From the NCBI GenBank assembly GCA_030149815.1, contig JASLHI010000026.1, positions 1 to 64,000 of the forward strand: a DNA stretch of 64,000 nucleotides. The letters are read 5' to 3'. The first letter of the stretch is position 1. Each line of letters opens with the position of its first letter. Shown one piece after another: positions 18,840 to 28,479 of this stretch. Source of the stretch: Aquirhabdus sp. GTDB lineage: Bacteria; Pseudomonadota; Gammaproteobacteria; Pseudomonadales; Moraxellaceae. The translations under genes were made by a program, and so were the position numbers. The notes under the pieces are model-generated. The model did no database searches and was not told the origin of the DNA. It saw only the letters and a program-made list of their open reading frames with translations.

Positions 18840-19700
18840 ATGATTTCCGCCGACTTACTGAATCAAACGATTTTGCGCAATATCACGCTAGCACTTGATG
18901 AAGATATCGGCAGCAATCTTATCCCAGATAGCGGAGATATTACCGCTCAGCTTATTCCTGCTACAGAGCAAGCTCATGCCAGAGTACTTACCCGAGAACC
19001 AATGATCCTTGCAGGACGTCCTTGGGTTGATGCTCTTTTTTATCAGCTAGATCCGACAGTTAAGATTACATGGCTTGCAGAAGAAGGACAATACCTATCT
19101 GCAAATACTATTTTCTTAGAACTCTCAGGTTCAGCGAGGAGCCTGCTCACTGGCGAACGCCCAGCATTAAATTTCATCCAAACTTTATCAGGTGTTGCAA
19201 CCCGTGTCGCAGCACACGTCAAGCTTCTGGATGGTCTTCCAACCAAGCTTTTAGACACGCGAAAAACGCTCCCTGGCTTACGCATCGCTGAAAAATATGC
19301 AGTGACCGTTGGCGGTGGTCAAAATCATCGCATTGGACTATTTGACGCATTTCTGATCAAAGAAAATCATATTTTAGCATCGGGTGGAATTCAACAAGCT
19401 GTTGAAGCCGCACATCGCATCGCGCCAAACAAACCCGTCGAAGTTGAAGTTGAAACTTTTGATGAGCTGAATCAGGCGCTTGAGGCGGGTGCAGATATTA
19501 TTATGCTCGATAACTTTAGTAATGATGATATGCATCGTGCAGTCATTCACACGGCGGGTCGTAGCAAGCTGGAAGCGTCTGGCAATATTACCGATGCCAA
19601 TTTACGCAGTGTCGCGGAAACAGGCGTAGACTATATTTCGATGGGTACCTTGACCAAAGATGTCAAAGCGATTGATTTGTCGATGCGGTTAGTAAAATAA
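18840..19700 (+). CDS. nadC: Nicotinate-nucleotide pyrophosphorylase (quinolinate phosphoribosyltransferase)
   Basis: This 286-residue enzyme converts quinolinate and PRPP to nicotinate mononucleotide in de novo NAD synthesis. Substrate-binding residues are seen in LDTRKTLPGLR (Arg141, Lys142), NHRIGLFDAFLIKENH (His163, Arg164, Lys174) and EVEVETFDEL, and the length is normal. The ATG at 18840 has AGGA about 9 bases upstream. It is transcribed divergently from the DUF1631 gene and convergently with rph. Confidence 0.96.
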   Translation: MISADLLNQTILRNITLALDEDIGSNLIPDSGDITAQLIPATEQAHARVLTREPMILAGRPWVDALFYQLDPTVKITWLAEEGQYLSANTIFLELSGSARSLLTGERPALNFIQTLSGVATRVAAHVKLLDGLPTKLLDTRKTLPGLRIAEKYAVTVGGGQNHRIGLFDAFLIKENHILASGGIQQAVEAAHRIAPNKPVEVEVETFDELNQALEAGADIIMLDNFSNDDMHRAVIHTAGRSKLEASGNITDANLRSVAETGVDYISMGTLTKDVKAIDLSMRLVK

Positions 19701-19722
19701 CTTAGAAGAAATTAATATAAAG

Positions 19723-19749
19723 CATAGGCTGTGAAAACCACAGCCTATG
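19723..19749. terminator. Hairpin between convergent nadC and rph
   Basis: CATAGGCTGTG (19723-19733) pairs perfectly with CACAGCCTATG (19739-19749) around a 5-base loop. There is no good T-run on either side, so it is a terminator-like structure shared by the two converging genes, not a textbook terminator. Confidence 0.5.
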
Positions 19750-19789
19750 TTAGCAATCAAATCGGCTCAGAAATCACCAATTCAAAACC

Positions 19790-20506
19790 TTACCAACCTA
19801 ACGCTTTTTGCTGCAAAGCGATCAAATCTTTAATGCCATCTTCAGCAAGCGCCAGCATCTCATTGCACTGCGCACGGCTAAACGGTTTACTTTCAGCAGT
19901 ACCTTGCAACTCAATAAACTCACCGGATTGTGTCATCACCACATTCATATCGGTTTCACACTTGGAATCTTCTTCGTAGCACAAATCCAGCAATGCTTCG
20001 CCCTTATACATACCTACAGAAATCGCGGCGACTAAACCTTTTAACGGATCAGCACTTAATTTTTTCTGAGTCATTAGTACACCAAGTGCATCCACCAGAG
20101 CCACAGCACCGCCAGTAATCGCAGCTGTACGTGTTCCACCATCCGCTTGCAACACATCACAATCGATGGTGATTGTATTTTCACCTAATTTTTTCAGATC
20201 AACCATCGAACGTAGGCTGCGACCAATCAAGCGTTGAATTTCTTGGGTGCGACCAGATTGCTTACCGCGCGCGGCTTCACGATCATTACGCGTATGGGTC
20301 GAACGCGGCAACATGCCATATTCAGCAGTAATCCACCCCTGACCTGTACCTTTGAGAAAACGTGGCACACCGTGCTCAATACTCGCAGTACACAGTACAC
20401 GAGTATCACCAAACTCTATCAAGACAGAACCTTCTGCATGACGGGTGAAATTGCGCGTAAAAGTGATCGGACGTAATTGATCATTGCTTCGTTGGTCATG
20501 ACGCAT
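19790..20506 (-). CDS. rph: Ribonuclease PH
   Basis: A 238-residue phosphorolytic 3'-to-5' exoribonuclease that trims tRNA 3' ends. The fold begins with RPITFTRNFTRHAEGSVLIEFGDTRVLCTASIEHGVP. The basic GKQSGRTQEIQRLIGRSLR segment and the catalytic-loop motif TITIDCDVLQADGGTRTAAI are intact, so the gene is full length and not the truncated E. coli K-12 type. It is divergent from the TMEM175-like gene and converges on nadC. Confidence 0.96.
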   Translation of the reverse strand: MRHDQRSNDQLRPITFTRNFTRHAEGSVLIEFGDTRVLCTASIEHGVPRFLKGTGQGWITAEYGMLPRSTHTRNDREAARGKQSGRTQEIQRLIGRSLRSMVDLKKLGENTITIDCDVLQADGGTRTAAITGGAVALVDALGVLMTQKKLSADPLKGLVAAISVGMYKGEALLDLCYEEDSKCETDMNVVMTQSGEFIELQGTAESKPFSRAQCNEMLALAEDGIKDLIALQQKALGW

Positions 20507-20669
20507 GGTGAACTTCCATTAAAAGAGTAAAAATATTATAGAATGAAAAGATTAACGTGGTGCGTCATTATATCGTGTCAACGGATTGCTTTAGTGATTT
20601 GATTTATCTATTTTACAGACACCACGTTTAGCCTTCCGATTCACACTTTTAAGAACACATTAAACGCAC

Positions 20670-21242
20670 ATGAATACGACTCGCTTAGAAGCATTTAGTG
20701 ATGGTGTAATCGCCATTATTATCACCATCATGGTACTGGAAATTAAAGTTCCACATGACGTCACTCTGTCCGCCTTATGCGAGCTTACGCCTGTATTCAT
20801 GAGTTACATCTTGAGCTTTATTTATGTTGGGATTTATTGGAATAATCATCATCATTTAATGCACGCCGTCAACATCGTGAACGGCAAAGTGCTTTGGGCA
20901 AACTTACATCTCCTCTTTTGGTTATCGCTAATTCCTTTTGCAACAGGTTGGATCGGCGAAAATCATTTATCTGCAATACCCATTGCTGTTTATGGATTTA
21001 TTTTACTCATGGCAGGCGCGGCTTACGGTATTTTGACAAGTGCTGCACTCAGCATTAAAGGACAAAATAAAAAACTTGCCGCAGCAGTTGGCAATGGTTT
21101 TAAAGAAAAAGCCTCGATTTGTATTTATTTGAGTGCCATTTTATTGGCATTTTTTAATCAATGGATCAGTCTTGCTTTATATGTCCTCGTTGCAATCACT
21201 TGGGTGATTCCCGATAGTCGAATTGAAAAAATCATTGATTAA
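20670..21242 (+). CDS. TMEM175-family (DUF1211) potassium channel-like membrane protein
   Basis: A 190-residue membrane protein with about six hydrophobic segments. The hallmark motif FSDGVIAIIIT at residues 9-19, preceded by Arg5, matches the first helix of bacterial TMEM175 proteins, which form tetrameric K+-selective channels. The HHHLMHAV stretch after helix 2 is typical. It is a single gene with its own promoter region shared with rph. Physiological role in this organism is unknown. Confidence 0.85.
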   Translation: MNTTRLEAFSDGVIAIIITIMVLEIKVPHDVTLSALCELTPVFMSYILSFIYVGIYWNNHHHLMHAVNIVNGKVLWANLHLLFWLSLIPFATGWIGENHLSAIPIAVYGFILLMAGAAYGILTSAALSIKGQNKKLAAAVGNGFKEKASICIYLSAILLAFFNQWISLALYVLVAITWVIPDSRIEKIID

Positions 21243-21444
21243 TCAACACAACTTCTTCTACACGACCTTCTTGAAACCTTCCCATCAAGCAGGTCTTCAT
21301 ACAAATGTAACGTTTCTGCAATTTTTATCGTTTTTTTTGGTTGGCACTTATTTGCAATTCTCTTGAAAAATAGATTCAGCACCCCCATCCAGCGGTCATT
21401 AGCTTTATTTTTCTTGTTTTTAATTTTGTGGAGTGTTACCGCTC

Positions 21445-22569
21445 ATGGCGAAGCGTGATTATTACGAAGTCCTTGGTGTCACCAAAGGTGCAAGCGAAGA
21501 CGAAATCAAAAAAGCCTATCGTAAATTGGCAATGAAATACCATCCTGACCGTAATCCTGATGACAGCAGCGCCGAAGCAAAGTTCAAAGAAGCCTCCGAA
21601 GCTTACGAAATTCTTTCCGATAGTGATAAACGCTCAGCCTATGACCGTATGGGACATGCTGCATTTGACGGTATGGGTGGTATGGGCGGCGGTGGTTTCC
21701 AAGGCGGAAACTTCCAAGATATGTTCGGTCAATTCGGTGATATTTTCGGTGATATTTTCAGTGGTCGTGGTCAAGGCGGCCAGCAACGACAACGTCGTGG
21801 TGCTGACCTCCGCTATGTGATGGAACTGACACTTGAAGAAGCCGTAAAAGGTGTAAAAAAGAACGTCACCTTCACAGCACCAGCACCCTGTACAACCTGT
21901 GATGGTAAAGGCTCCAAGAATCCAAATGACGTACAAACTTGCGGTACCTGTAAAGGTGCGGGTCAAGTCCGTATGCAGCAAGGGTTCTTCGCAGTGAACC
22001 AAACCTGCCCAACCTGCCACGGTCGCGGCAAAACGATTAAGAATCCATGCAACACTTGTCATGGCAGCGGCGTAAAAGACAAGTCACGCACACTCGAGGT
22101 CAGCATTCCTGCTGGCGTAGACAATGGTGACCGCGTGCGTCTTACTGGTGAAGGTGAAGCGGGTGGTCCAGGTGTACAATCAGGTGACTTATATGTAGAA
22201 ATCGTCGTACGCGAACACAATGTGTTTCAACGTGATGGCGCCGACCTCTATATGGATGTTCCAATTAGCTTTACTGATGCAGCATTGGGTAAAGAAGTTG
22301 AAATTCCAACCTTGGATGGGCGTGTCAATCTTAAAATTCCAGAAGGCACTCAGACAGGTCGTTTGTTCCGTCTGCGTGGCAAAGGGGTCAAGCCAATTCG
22401 CACATCCATGACAGGCGATCTACTCTGCCGCGTCACCGTAGAAACACCTGTCAATCTGACCAGCCACCAGAAAGAACTTCTACGCGAGTTACAAAGCTCA
22501 ATGGACAATAGCGAACAGTCGCCAAACAAAAAATCTTTCTTTGATAAGATCGGCGAGTTCTTTTCTTAA
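21445..22569 (+). CDS. dnaJ: Chaperone DnaJ (Hsp40)
   Basis: A 374-residue co-chaperone that stimulates DnaK ATPase. The J domain has HPD at 33-35, a Gly/Phe-rich linker follows (about 73-115), and then come four CxxCxGxG zinc repeats (CTTCDGKG, CGTCKGAG, CPTCHGRG, CNTCHGSG) and the substrate-binding C-terminal domain. A longer frame begins at GTG 21433, but the ATG at 21445 (MAKRDYYEVLG) is the universal start and has GGAG upstream. dnaK is not adjacent in this window. A strong hairpin follows. Confidence 0.97.
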   Translation: MAKRDYYEVLGVTKGASEDEIKKAYRKLAMKYHPDRNPDDSSAEAKFKEASEAYEILSDSDKRSAYDRMGHAAFDGMGGMGGGGFQGGNFQDMFGQFGDIFGDIFSGRGQGGQQRQRRGADLRYVMELTLEEAVKGVKKNVTFTAPAPCTTCDGKGSKNPNDVQTCGTCKGAGQVRMQQGFFAVNQTCPTCHGRGKTIKNPCNTCHGSGVKDKSRTLEVSIPAGVDNGDRVRLTGEGEAGGPGVQSGDLYVEIVVREHNVFQRDGADLYMDVPISFTDAALGKEVEIPTLDGRVNLKIPEGTQTGRLFRLRGKGVKPIRTSMTGDLLCRVTVETPVNLTSHQKELLRELQSSMDNSEQSPNKKSFFDKIGEFFS

Positions 22570-22590
22570 GACTTTAAATAATCAACTGCA

Positions 22591-22630
22591 AACATCGGCT
22601 GAGCATAAACTGCTCCGCCGATGTTTTTGT
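22591..22630 (+). terminator. Rho-independent terminator of dnaJ
   Basis: AACATCGGC (22591-22599) pairs with GCCGATGTT (22617-22625). An inner GAGCA/TGCTC extends the stem, and a T-rich tail TTTTTGTTT follows. It begins 21 bp after the dnaJ stop. Confidence 0.85.
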
Positions 22631-22788
22631 TTACAAATCTGACATCCAATTCATCAATTAAAAGGAAAGTTAAGCGATTTGGCTTGCTTATCAGCATCCT
22701 TTTTCGGCTACAATCCAGTCCATTCGTTATATTTTAAATACAGCTTTGTCTCCAAATTTATCAAAGCGTGTATCTGTTAGGATTTTGT

Positions 22789-23598
22789 ATGACAACTACT
22801 ACAAGAATTGGCATTTTAGGCGCTAGCGGCCGTATGGGACGCACATTAATTCAAGCAGTCTCAGCAGTTGGTGCAACCTTAGTGGCTGCCGTTGAACAGC
22901 CGAACAGTAGCTTACTTGGCGCAGATGCAGGTGAGATGGCTGGCATTGGTAAAAACGGTGTGACGATTGTCGGAGATTTAGCAAGTGTCATTGATCAATG
23001 TGATGTTGTCATTGACTTCACAGCACCTGCTGCAACTATTAATCACCTTGCAATCTGCAAAGCGGCAGGAAAAGCAATTGTGATTGGTACAACAGGACTC
23101 GACGACGCTCAATTTCAACAAATAGATCAAGCGGCTCAAAGTATTCCTGTCGTCTATGCTCAGAACTATTCAATTGGCGTCAATGTTTCACTCAAATTAC
23201 TAGAGCTTGCTGCAAAAACATTTGGTGATAGCGTCGATATCGAAATCATCGAAGCCCACCATCGCCATAAAGTCGATGCACCATCAGGAACTGCATTTAT
23301 GATGGGACAAGCGGTTGCAGGTGCTTTAGGACGTGATCTTAAAAAAGTCGCTGTCTATGGCCGTGAAGGTATTACAGGTCCACGTGATCGTGAAACTATC
23401 GGATTTGAAACGATTCGTGGTGGTGATATCGTTGGTGAACACACTGTGATGTTTATCGGTGAAGGCGAACGTATTGAAATCAAACACATGGCAACCAGCC
23501 GTATGAACTTTGCCTCTGGCGCAGTTCGTGCTGCGATTTGGGTTACGCAAAAAACACCACAACGCTACGATATGCAGGATGTTTTGAATTTAAAATAG
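22789..23598 (+). CDS. dapB: 4-hydroxy-tetrahydrodipicolinate reductase
   Basis: A 269-residue NAD(P)H-dependent reductase in the diaminopimelate/lysine pathway. The Rossmann loop GASGRMGRTL lies near the N-terminus, and the catalytic segment EAHHRHKVDAPSGTA is intact (His pair, Lys and the SGT substrate loop). The frame is open upstream from GTG 22768, but the ATG at 22789, preceded by TTAGGA, gives the normal length. dnaJ and dapB are close neighbours in many gammaproteobacteria. Here a terminator separates them. Confidence 0.96.
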   Translation: MTTTTRIGILGASGRMGRTLIQAVSAVGATLVAAVEQPNSSLLGADAGEMAGIGKNGVTIVGDLASVIDQCDVVIDFTAPAATINHLAICKAAGKAIVIGTTGLDDAQFQQIDQAAQSIPVVYAQNYSIGVNVSLKLLELAAKTFGDSVDIEIIEAHHRHKVDAPSGTAFMMGQAVAGALGRDLKKVAVYGREGITGPRDRETIGFETIRGGDIVGEHTVMFIGEGERIEIKHMATSRMNFASGAVRAAIWVTQKTPQRYDMQDVLNLK

Positions 23599-23641
23599 TA
23601 ATGCAAAAGTTTTCGAATAAACCATTCAAGGATTGATGGAC

Positions 23642-24319
23642 ATGAACAAAAAGCGATTAGTACTGATGCTTTCTGCCCTTACACTCGTTTCAACCCATAC
23701 GTTAGCGGATGTGCAATCGCAAGGTAAACTTGCCATCGATCGTGACGGAGTCAAAGTCTGGACATTTAAACAGGCAGGTAATCCGATCATGAACTTTCGT
23801 GCGACAACAGTTCTGGAAAGTACACTTTCTGGTGCTGTTGCACTGGTGATGGATACAGATCACTCCGCAGAATGGGCACCCTATACTGGTAAAGCTCTCA
23901 TCATAGATCGTAATGATCAAGCAGGAACATTCCTTTTACGGATGGATCTTGAGTTTCCTTTCCCGCTCTCGAATCGTGATGTAGTCGTATCTGGACATCT
24001 TAGCCAAGATGCTGATGGTGTCGTGACGATTAAAAATATCTCGGCGGAAGATGCTCGCGCTCCAGTGCGACCTAATTTTATTCGAGTTCAGCAATATGAA
24101 GGATTATGGCAATTCAAACCTGTAGGAAAATCTGCTTCTGGTAAACAACTCATTGAAGTCACTGTCAGCGGTTTTGCCGATCCAAATGGCATGTTACCGC
24201 TCAGCATCGTCAATTTATTTGTTCAAGAGCAGCCATTTGAGATGCTGCGTAATATGCACAACTACGTTAAAGCTGCCAAATACCAAAAAGCGACCGTCGT
24301 TGGTGTAAAAGAGTTTTAA
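23642..24319 (+). CDS. Exported START-domain lipid-binding-like protein
   Basis: A 225-residue protein with a signal peptide (KKRLVLMLSALTLVSTHTLA, cleavage before DV). The mature part is a START/SRPBCC helix-grip domain, read from NFRATTVLESTLSGAVALVMDTD, EWAPYTGKALII and FPFPLSNRDVVVSG, and a long C-terminal helix around FEMLRNMHNYVKAAK. Such domains bind lipids or other hydrophobic ligands; ligand and role are unknown. Candidate starts are TTG 23633, ATG 23636 and ATG 23642. The last has AAGGA at the right distance. It follows dapB by 43 bp and could share its transcript. Confidence 0.8.
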   Translation: MNKKRLVLMLSALTLVSTHTLADVQSQGKLAIDRDGVKVWTFKQAGNPIMNFRATTVLESTLSGAVALVMDTDHSAEWAPYTGKALIIDRNDQAGTFLLRMDLEFPFPLSNRDVVVSGHLSQDADGVVTIKNISAEDARAPVRPNFIRVQQYEGLWQFKPVGKSASGKQLIEVTVSGFADPNGMLPLSIVNLFVQEQPFEMLRNMHNYVKAAKYQKATVVGVKEF

Positions 24320-24337
24320 ATCATACTGAATCGCTGG

Positions 24338-24359
24338 GCTACCCTGATGTCAGGGTAGC
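24338..24359. terminator. Hairpin between convergent START-protein gene and ispH
   Basis: GCTACCCTGA (24338-24347) pairs with TCAGGGTAGC (24350-24359), a perfect 10-bp inverted repeat. A T-run is lacking on both strands, so this is a likely but non-canonical bidirectional terminator. Confidence 0.5.
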
Positions 24360-24375
24360 TAGCTCTAATTTGACT

Positions 24376-25326
24376 TTAAGCTTGAGTCACTGGAATCCGC
24401 AGCTCTTTAGGCATCGAGAACACCACGTTCTCTTCTCGCCCAGCCAGTTCTACAGGCGTCACACCACCCCACTCACGTAAGCGTTGAATAACCTGACTGA
24501 TCAAAATTTCTGGTGCTGAAGCACCGGCTGTCACACCCACATGTTGAACCCCATCGAACCAAGAACGTTGCATCTCTTCTGCATTATCGACGAGATAGGC
24601 TGCCGCACCCTCGCGTTCCGCCAACTCGCGCAGGCGATTAGAATTGGATGAATTCGGAGAACCTACCACCAAAATGACTTCAGCATTTTCAGAGAGATTG
24701 CGAACTGCATCCTGACGATTTTGCGTCGCATAGCAAATATCATCTTTACGTGGCCCTTGAATATCAGGGAATCGTTGACGAAGTGCATCAATCACGCGTG
24801 CCGTATCATCCATCGACAAGGTCGTCTGCGTCACAAATGCCAGCCTACGCCCCTCGCGTACTTGCAGCGCGGCAACATCACTCTCATCTTCAACCAAGAA
24901 GATCTTGCCACCATAGCTCGTATCATACTGCCCCATCGTTCCTTCAACTTCGGGATGACCTTCATGTCCAATCAGAATCGCATCAACACCTTCGCGCGCA
25001 TAACGTGTCACTTCAATATGAACCTTGGTCACCAACGGACAAGTCGCATCGAATACTTTCAATCCACGACGGGCAGCTTCAGTTTGTACCGCCTTTGACA
25101 CACCGTGCGCACTAAAAATCACAATGGCATCATCAGGAACTTGGTGTAGCTCTTCAACAAATACAGCGCCACGAGCTCGCAAATCATCGACCACAAATTT
25201 ATTATGCACCACCTCATGTCGCACATAGATCGGCGCACCAAACACCTCCAAAGCACGATTTACAATCGCAATGGCGCGATCAACACCAGCACAAAAGCCT
25301 CGTGGGTTGGCTAATACGATATCCAT
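24376..25326 (-). CDS. ispH: 4-hydroxy-3-methylbut-2-enyl diphosphate reductase
   Basis: A 316-residue [4Fe-4S] enzyme that performs the last step of the MEP isoprenoid pathway, giving IPP and DMAPP. Cluster cysteines are C12 (GFCAGVDRA), C96 (DATCPLV) and C198 (DDICYATQNRQ). Substrate residues His41, His74 and His124 with Glu126 (HEGHPEVEG) are also present. In many relatives ispH follows fkpB; here it stands alone, divergent from gmk. Confidence 0.97.
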   Translation of the reverse strand: MDIVLANPRGFCAGVDRAIAIVNRALEVFGAPIYVRHEVVHNKFVVDDLRARGAVFVEELHQVPDDAIVIFSAHGVSKAVQTEAARRGLKVFDATCPLVTKVHIEVTRYAREGVDAILIGHEGHPEVEGTMGQYDTSYGGKIFLVEDESDVAALQVREGRRLAFVTQTTLSMDDTARVIDALRQRFPDIQGPRKDDICYATQNRQDAVRNLSENAEVILVVGSPNSSNSNRLRELAEREGAAAYLVDNAEEMQRSWFDGVQHVGVTAGASAPEILISQVIQRLREWGGVTPVELAGREENVVFSMPKELRIPVTQA

Positions 25327-25520
25327 GACAGTCTCTCTTTACAGTGAAGAAGCTCACAACACGTGATGAAATAATCGCCGTGCACATGATAGATTAATGC
25401 ATACTTTTGCATACTCCTGCGGTTTTTGTACTATATTGACCAGCAGAAATAGCATACTTAATTTTACCACGACGCTAAAATAGAAGACACACTTAACAAG
25501 TAACACGTTTGGAGAACGAT

Positions 25521-26135
25521 ATGGCTGGTTTATTATTTGTTGTCGCAGCCGCATCCGGCACAGGAAAGACCTCTCTGGTCAAAGTATTACTCGAGCGCAC
25601 AGCAGATCTCAAGCTATCAATCTCACACACAACACGCCCGATGAGACCCGGTGAAATAGACGGCGTCCATTATCATTTCACGCCCAAAGAACGTTTCGTT
25701 GACATGATTGGTGATGGCTATTTTGTCGAACATGCGGAAGTTTTTGGTAATTATTACGGCACAAGTCACACAGGCATCACCACACAGCTCGAACAAGGAC
25801 AAGATGTGCTCCTTGAAATCGACTGGCAAGGTGCAGAGCAAGTTCGCAGGATTTTTCCAAATTCAATGCAAATTTTTATTGTCCCACCCAGTATCGAAGC
25901 GCTCCGCGAACGCCTCTCAAACCGTGGACAAGACAGTGCCGAAGTCATTCAAACACGCCTTAATGGCGCTGTTGAAGAAATCCGCCAACACGTCAATTTC
26001 GACTATTTGGTAGTCAACGATGTATTTGAAGATGCTTTAATTGATCTGCAATCCATTATTCGTGCAGCACGTTTGACCGAAATTCAACAAAGCGCGAAAC
26101 AACAGAACTTATTAATGGGATTACTTAATCGATAG
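25521..26135 (+). CDS. gmk: Guanylate kinase
   Basis: A 204-residue kinase that converts GMP to GDP. The P-loop AASGTGKTS lies at 10-18, followed by the GMP-binding SHTTRPMRPGEIDGVHYHF and a lid region near RLSNRGQDS. A TTG-started frame from 25509 exists, but the ATG at 25521 with GGAG (25511-25514) six bases upstream is the clear start. In Acinetobacter-type genomes gmk is commonly followed by rpoZ and spoT. Here chrA, a lipid-desaturase-like gene and a regulator lie between gmk and rpoZ. Confidence 0.96.
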   Translation: MAGLLFVVAAASGTGKTSLVKVLLERTADLKLSISHTTRPMRPGEIDGVHYHFTPKERFVDMIGDGYFVEHAEVFGNYYGTSHTGITTQLEQGQDVLLEIDWQGAEQVRRIFPNSMQIFIVPPSIEALRERLSNRGQDSAEVIQTRLNGAVEEIRQHVNFDYLVVNDVFEDALIDLQSIIRAARLTEIQQSAKQQNLLMGLLNR

Positions 26136-26167
26136 AACATTTGACCAAGCTTTGACTAAGCAAAGAC

Positions 26168-26195
26168 CCATCGTGATTCATCTAAATTGCGATGG
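26168..26195. terminator. Weak hairpin between convergent gmk and chrA
   Basis: CCATCG (26168-26173) can pair with CGATGG (26190-26195) around a 16-base loop. The stem is short and has no T-run, so this is only a possible terminator. Confidence 0.25.
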
Positions 26196-26197
26196 AT

Positions 26198-27562
26198 TTA
26201 AATCCAAGATACGCCAAGCCCAATCCCTGCACACACGCATAATACTGGCATTACCGTCCATTTCCGCCAGAATAGTAAAACTGCGGCGATCAGCATAATC
26301 ACCAAAGCAGACCAGTTAAAACCATCCAGCAACGTCGTAAATGACGTTGGCAGAAATTTGTGTTGCCACAGCACATGAATCGCAAAAAAGAATGCTAGAT
26401 TCACAATAAATCCAACGACAGCGGCAGAAATACCTGTAAGCGGTGCGGTCAAACGTGGCATCTGCCGAGTTCGCTCCACCAACGGCGCCCCTGCAAGAAT
26501 AAAAACAAATGATGGCAAAAACGTAAACCACGTGGTCAAGCAAGCTGCCAAAATACCTGCTGCTAATGCCTGCCCTGTGCCTAGCATGAGGTGCTGATAA
26601 CCTGCCACAAACGCCACAAAGGTCACCACCATAATCAGCGGCCCTGGCGTTGTTTCGCCAAGCGCCAACCCATCAATCATCTGAGTTGGAGACAACCAAT
26701 GGAAATGATTCACAGTGCCTTGGTAGACGTAGGGCAAAACCGCATAAGCCCCACCAAACGTCAGTAGCGCTGCTTTAGTAAAGAACCAACTCATTTGCAC
26801 TAAAGGATGAGTGATCCCAAAAATCGTCGCCATCACGCCAATAGGTAAAGCCCATAACGTAACACCCATCAGCAATACACCAACGATTGAACGCATTTTT
26901 AACAACGCATGTTCAGGCACTGCCGTATGGTCATCAATCAATGCGGCTCGCACTTGATCTGGCTGTTTTGTCGCACCGTGACTTGGACTCGAAGCAGATA
27001 AATAACCGGCTCGATCGAGTAACCAGCCTGTCAGTGCCGCTAATGCAATAACCAAGGGAAATGGCACATTAACCAACGCGCTCACAAACGCAATCGATGC
27101 AACTCCCCATAACACGGCTTGCTTGAGCACTCTTGTCCCCAGCCTCCAAGCCGCTTGTAGCACGATCACCGTCACAGCAGGCTTAATACCCGAAAAAATT
27201 CCTGCAAGAACCATAGTCTGCCCAAAGACCATATAAACCCAAGCCAGACCCATCAAAATAAACAAAGATGGCAGTACAAATAATGCACCCGCTAAAACAC
27301 CACCTAATCGTCCATGCAATAACCACCCTGTATATGTTGCAAGCTGTTGTGCTTCTGGACCTGGCAAAATCATGCAGTAATTGAGCGCATGTAGAAAACG
27401 CTTTTCAGAAATCCAATGCCGCCGCGTCACTAGCTCTTCATGCAGCAGCGCAATCTGCCCCGCTGGTCCACCAAAACTAATCCAGCCCAATTTAAACCAA
27501 TAGCTCAAAGCCATTTTTAATGATGGATGTGCTACCGTTTCCTGTGGAACTAAATCTGTCAT
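26198..27562 (-). CDS. chrA: Chromate transporter family protein ChrA
   Basis: A 454-residue two-domain CHR-family membrane protein; well-studied members export chromate. Each half carries the family's Gly-rich signature: KLGWISFGGPAGQIALLHEE near residue 30 and FTKAALLTFGGAYAVLPYVY near residue 275, together with HALNYCMILPGPEAQQLATY and GLALGETTPGPLI. About 10-12 membrane helices are expected. No chrB-type regulator is adjacent. The same-strand lipid-desaturase-like gene lies 174 bp upstream. The substrate may differ from chromate in this organism. Confidence 0.88.
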   Translation of the reverse strand: MTDLVPQETVAHPSLKMALSYWFKLGWISFGGPAGQIALLHEELVTRRHWISEKRFLHALNYCMILPGPEAQQLATYTGWLLHGRLGGVLAGALFVLPSLFILMGLAWVYMVFGQTMVLAGIFSGIKPAVTVIVLQAAWRLGTRVLKQAVLWGVASIAFVSALVNVPFPLVIALAALTGWLLDRAGYLSASSPSHGATKQPDQVRAALIDDHTAVPEHALLKMRSIVGVLLMGVTLWALPIGVMATIFGITHPLVQMSWFFTKAALLTFGGAYAVLPYVYQGTVNHFHWLSPTQMIDGLALGETTPGPLIMVVTFVAFVAGYQHLMLGTGQALAAGILAACLTTWFTFLPSFVFILAGAPLVERTRQMPRLTAPLTGISAAVVGFIVNLAFFFAIHVLWQHKFLPTSFTTLLDGFNWSALVIMLIAAVLLFWRKWTVMPVLCVCAGIGLGVSWI

Positions 27563-27736
27563 GGCTTACAAAATCCTAGGCTGATACACAGCATCCTAAT
27601 CGATAAATATGTCAATATGTTACTCATCATCATATTGCCATAAGCATCCATTCAAGAACCTCTAAAATAGTGATACGACTTATCACTTATTAATCTAACC
27701 TTATCTTTTTAATTTGATATCTGCACAAAGTGACAC

Positions 27737-28336
27737 TTAGACAGCATCTTGTCGACGCTGTACACCAGTAGTCATCAAGATCACGCGCTCTAATCCAATC
27801 CAAAATTTCATTTTTTCTAAAACAGGATTTAAAACATTCGTGATCACACAATAATAAGTATTCTTCTCACCTCGATGATGCCTTCCATGCTGACGTGCAC
27901 CTTGCACAATATTCCAATCCTGTAACTTACTAATAATCCATGGACGCTCTTGGCGATTCTGATGCGCCCACTTATGAATCTGGTTAGCATTGACACTCAG
28001 CACCACCAATAAAACTAACCAAACACTCATGACTCCAAATGCAAACCACGACACTACCAATATCACCAAACCGAGTACAATCAGATCATAAGAACTCTGC
28101 CACCAACTCTTTTTCAGAAAATCTCGAGGCTTGTCATGATGCAATAAATTCTCACGAGCAATCTCACCAAACCACATCATTTCTGGCTTGGCATAAGCAT
28201 CCTCAAGCCAATGCACAAAACCTGAAATAAAGTCAGCCAAGATAACAATTAATATCATTTTCAATAATATAAGCACGATATTCTCCTTTTCAAGAACAGT
28301 GATCTGTTCGATGAAACTGAGCATAGCCATCCCCAT
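27737..28336 (-). CDS. CarF/PEDS1 (TMEM189)-like lipid desaturase
   Basis: A 199-residue membrane protein of the lipid-desaturase (Kua/TMEM189, CarF) family. Conserved elements appear in order: VHWLEDAY (His42), NLLHHDKPRDF (His66/67), NQIHKWAH (His121, His125), then QHGRHH (His150, 153, 154) followed by YYCVITNVLNPVLEK. These histidines form the di-iron site of plasmanylethanolamine desaturases, which make the vinyl-ether bond of plasmalogens. Three or four helices are present. The start may be ATG 28336 or ATG 28324 (better GGGGA spacing). It is divergent from the XRE regulator at 28480. The family call is firm; the plasmalogen role in this organism is inference. Confidence 0.8.
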   Translation of the reverse strand: MGMAMLSFIEQITVLEKENIVLILLKMILIVILADFISGFVHWLEDAYAKPEMMWFGEIARENLLHHDKPRDFLKKSWWQSSYDLIVLGLVILVVSWFAFGVMSVWLVLLVVLSVNANQIHKWAHQNRQERPWIISKLQDWNIVQGARQHGRHHRGEKNTYYCVITNVLNPVLEKMKFWIGLERVILMTTGVQRRQDAV

Positions 28337-28479
28337 TCACACACTCAATACCAATATATTAAGGTACTATATATCGATACTTTTCGGCGTATTTTACAAT
28401 GCGAATTGACGCGGCATCATCAATTCACCAAACAACGCATCCAGCAATTTCGCCCCTAAAAAAATGATCAGGATAAAAA

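Noticed and set aside
21634..22062. 142-codon minus-strand open frame inside dnaJ
   Set aside because: It is antisense to the repetitive Gly/Cys-rich part of DnaJ, has no ribosome site or family resemblance, and arises from codon bias of the real gene.
24721..25115. Two overlapping plus-strand open frames of 121-125 codons antisense to ispH
   Set aside because: Both lie within ispH, overlap each other in different frames and lack ribosome sites.
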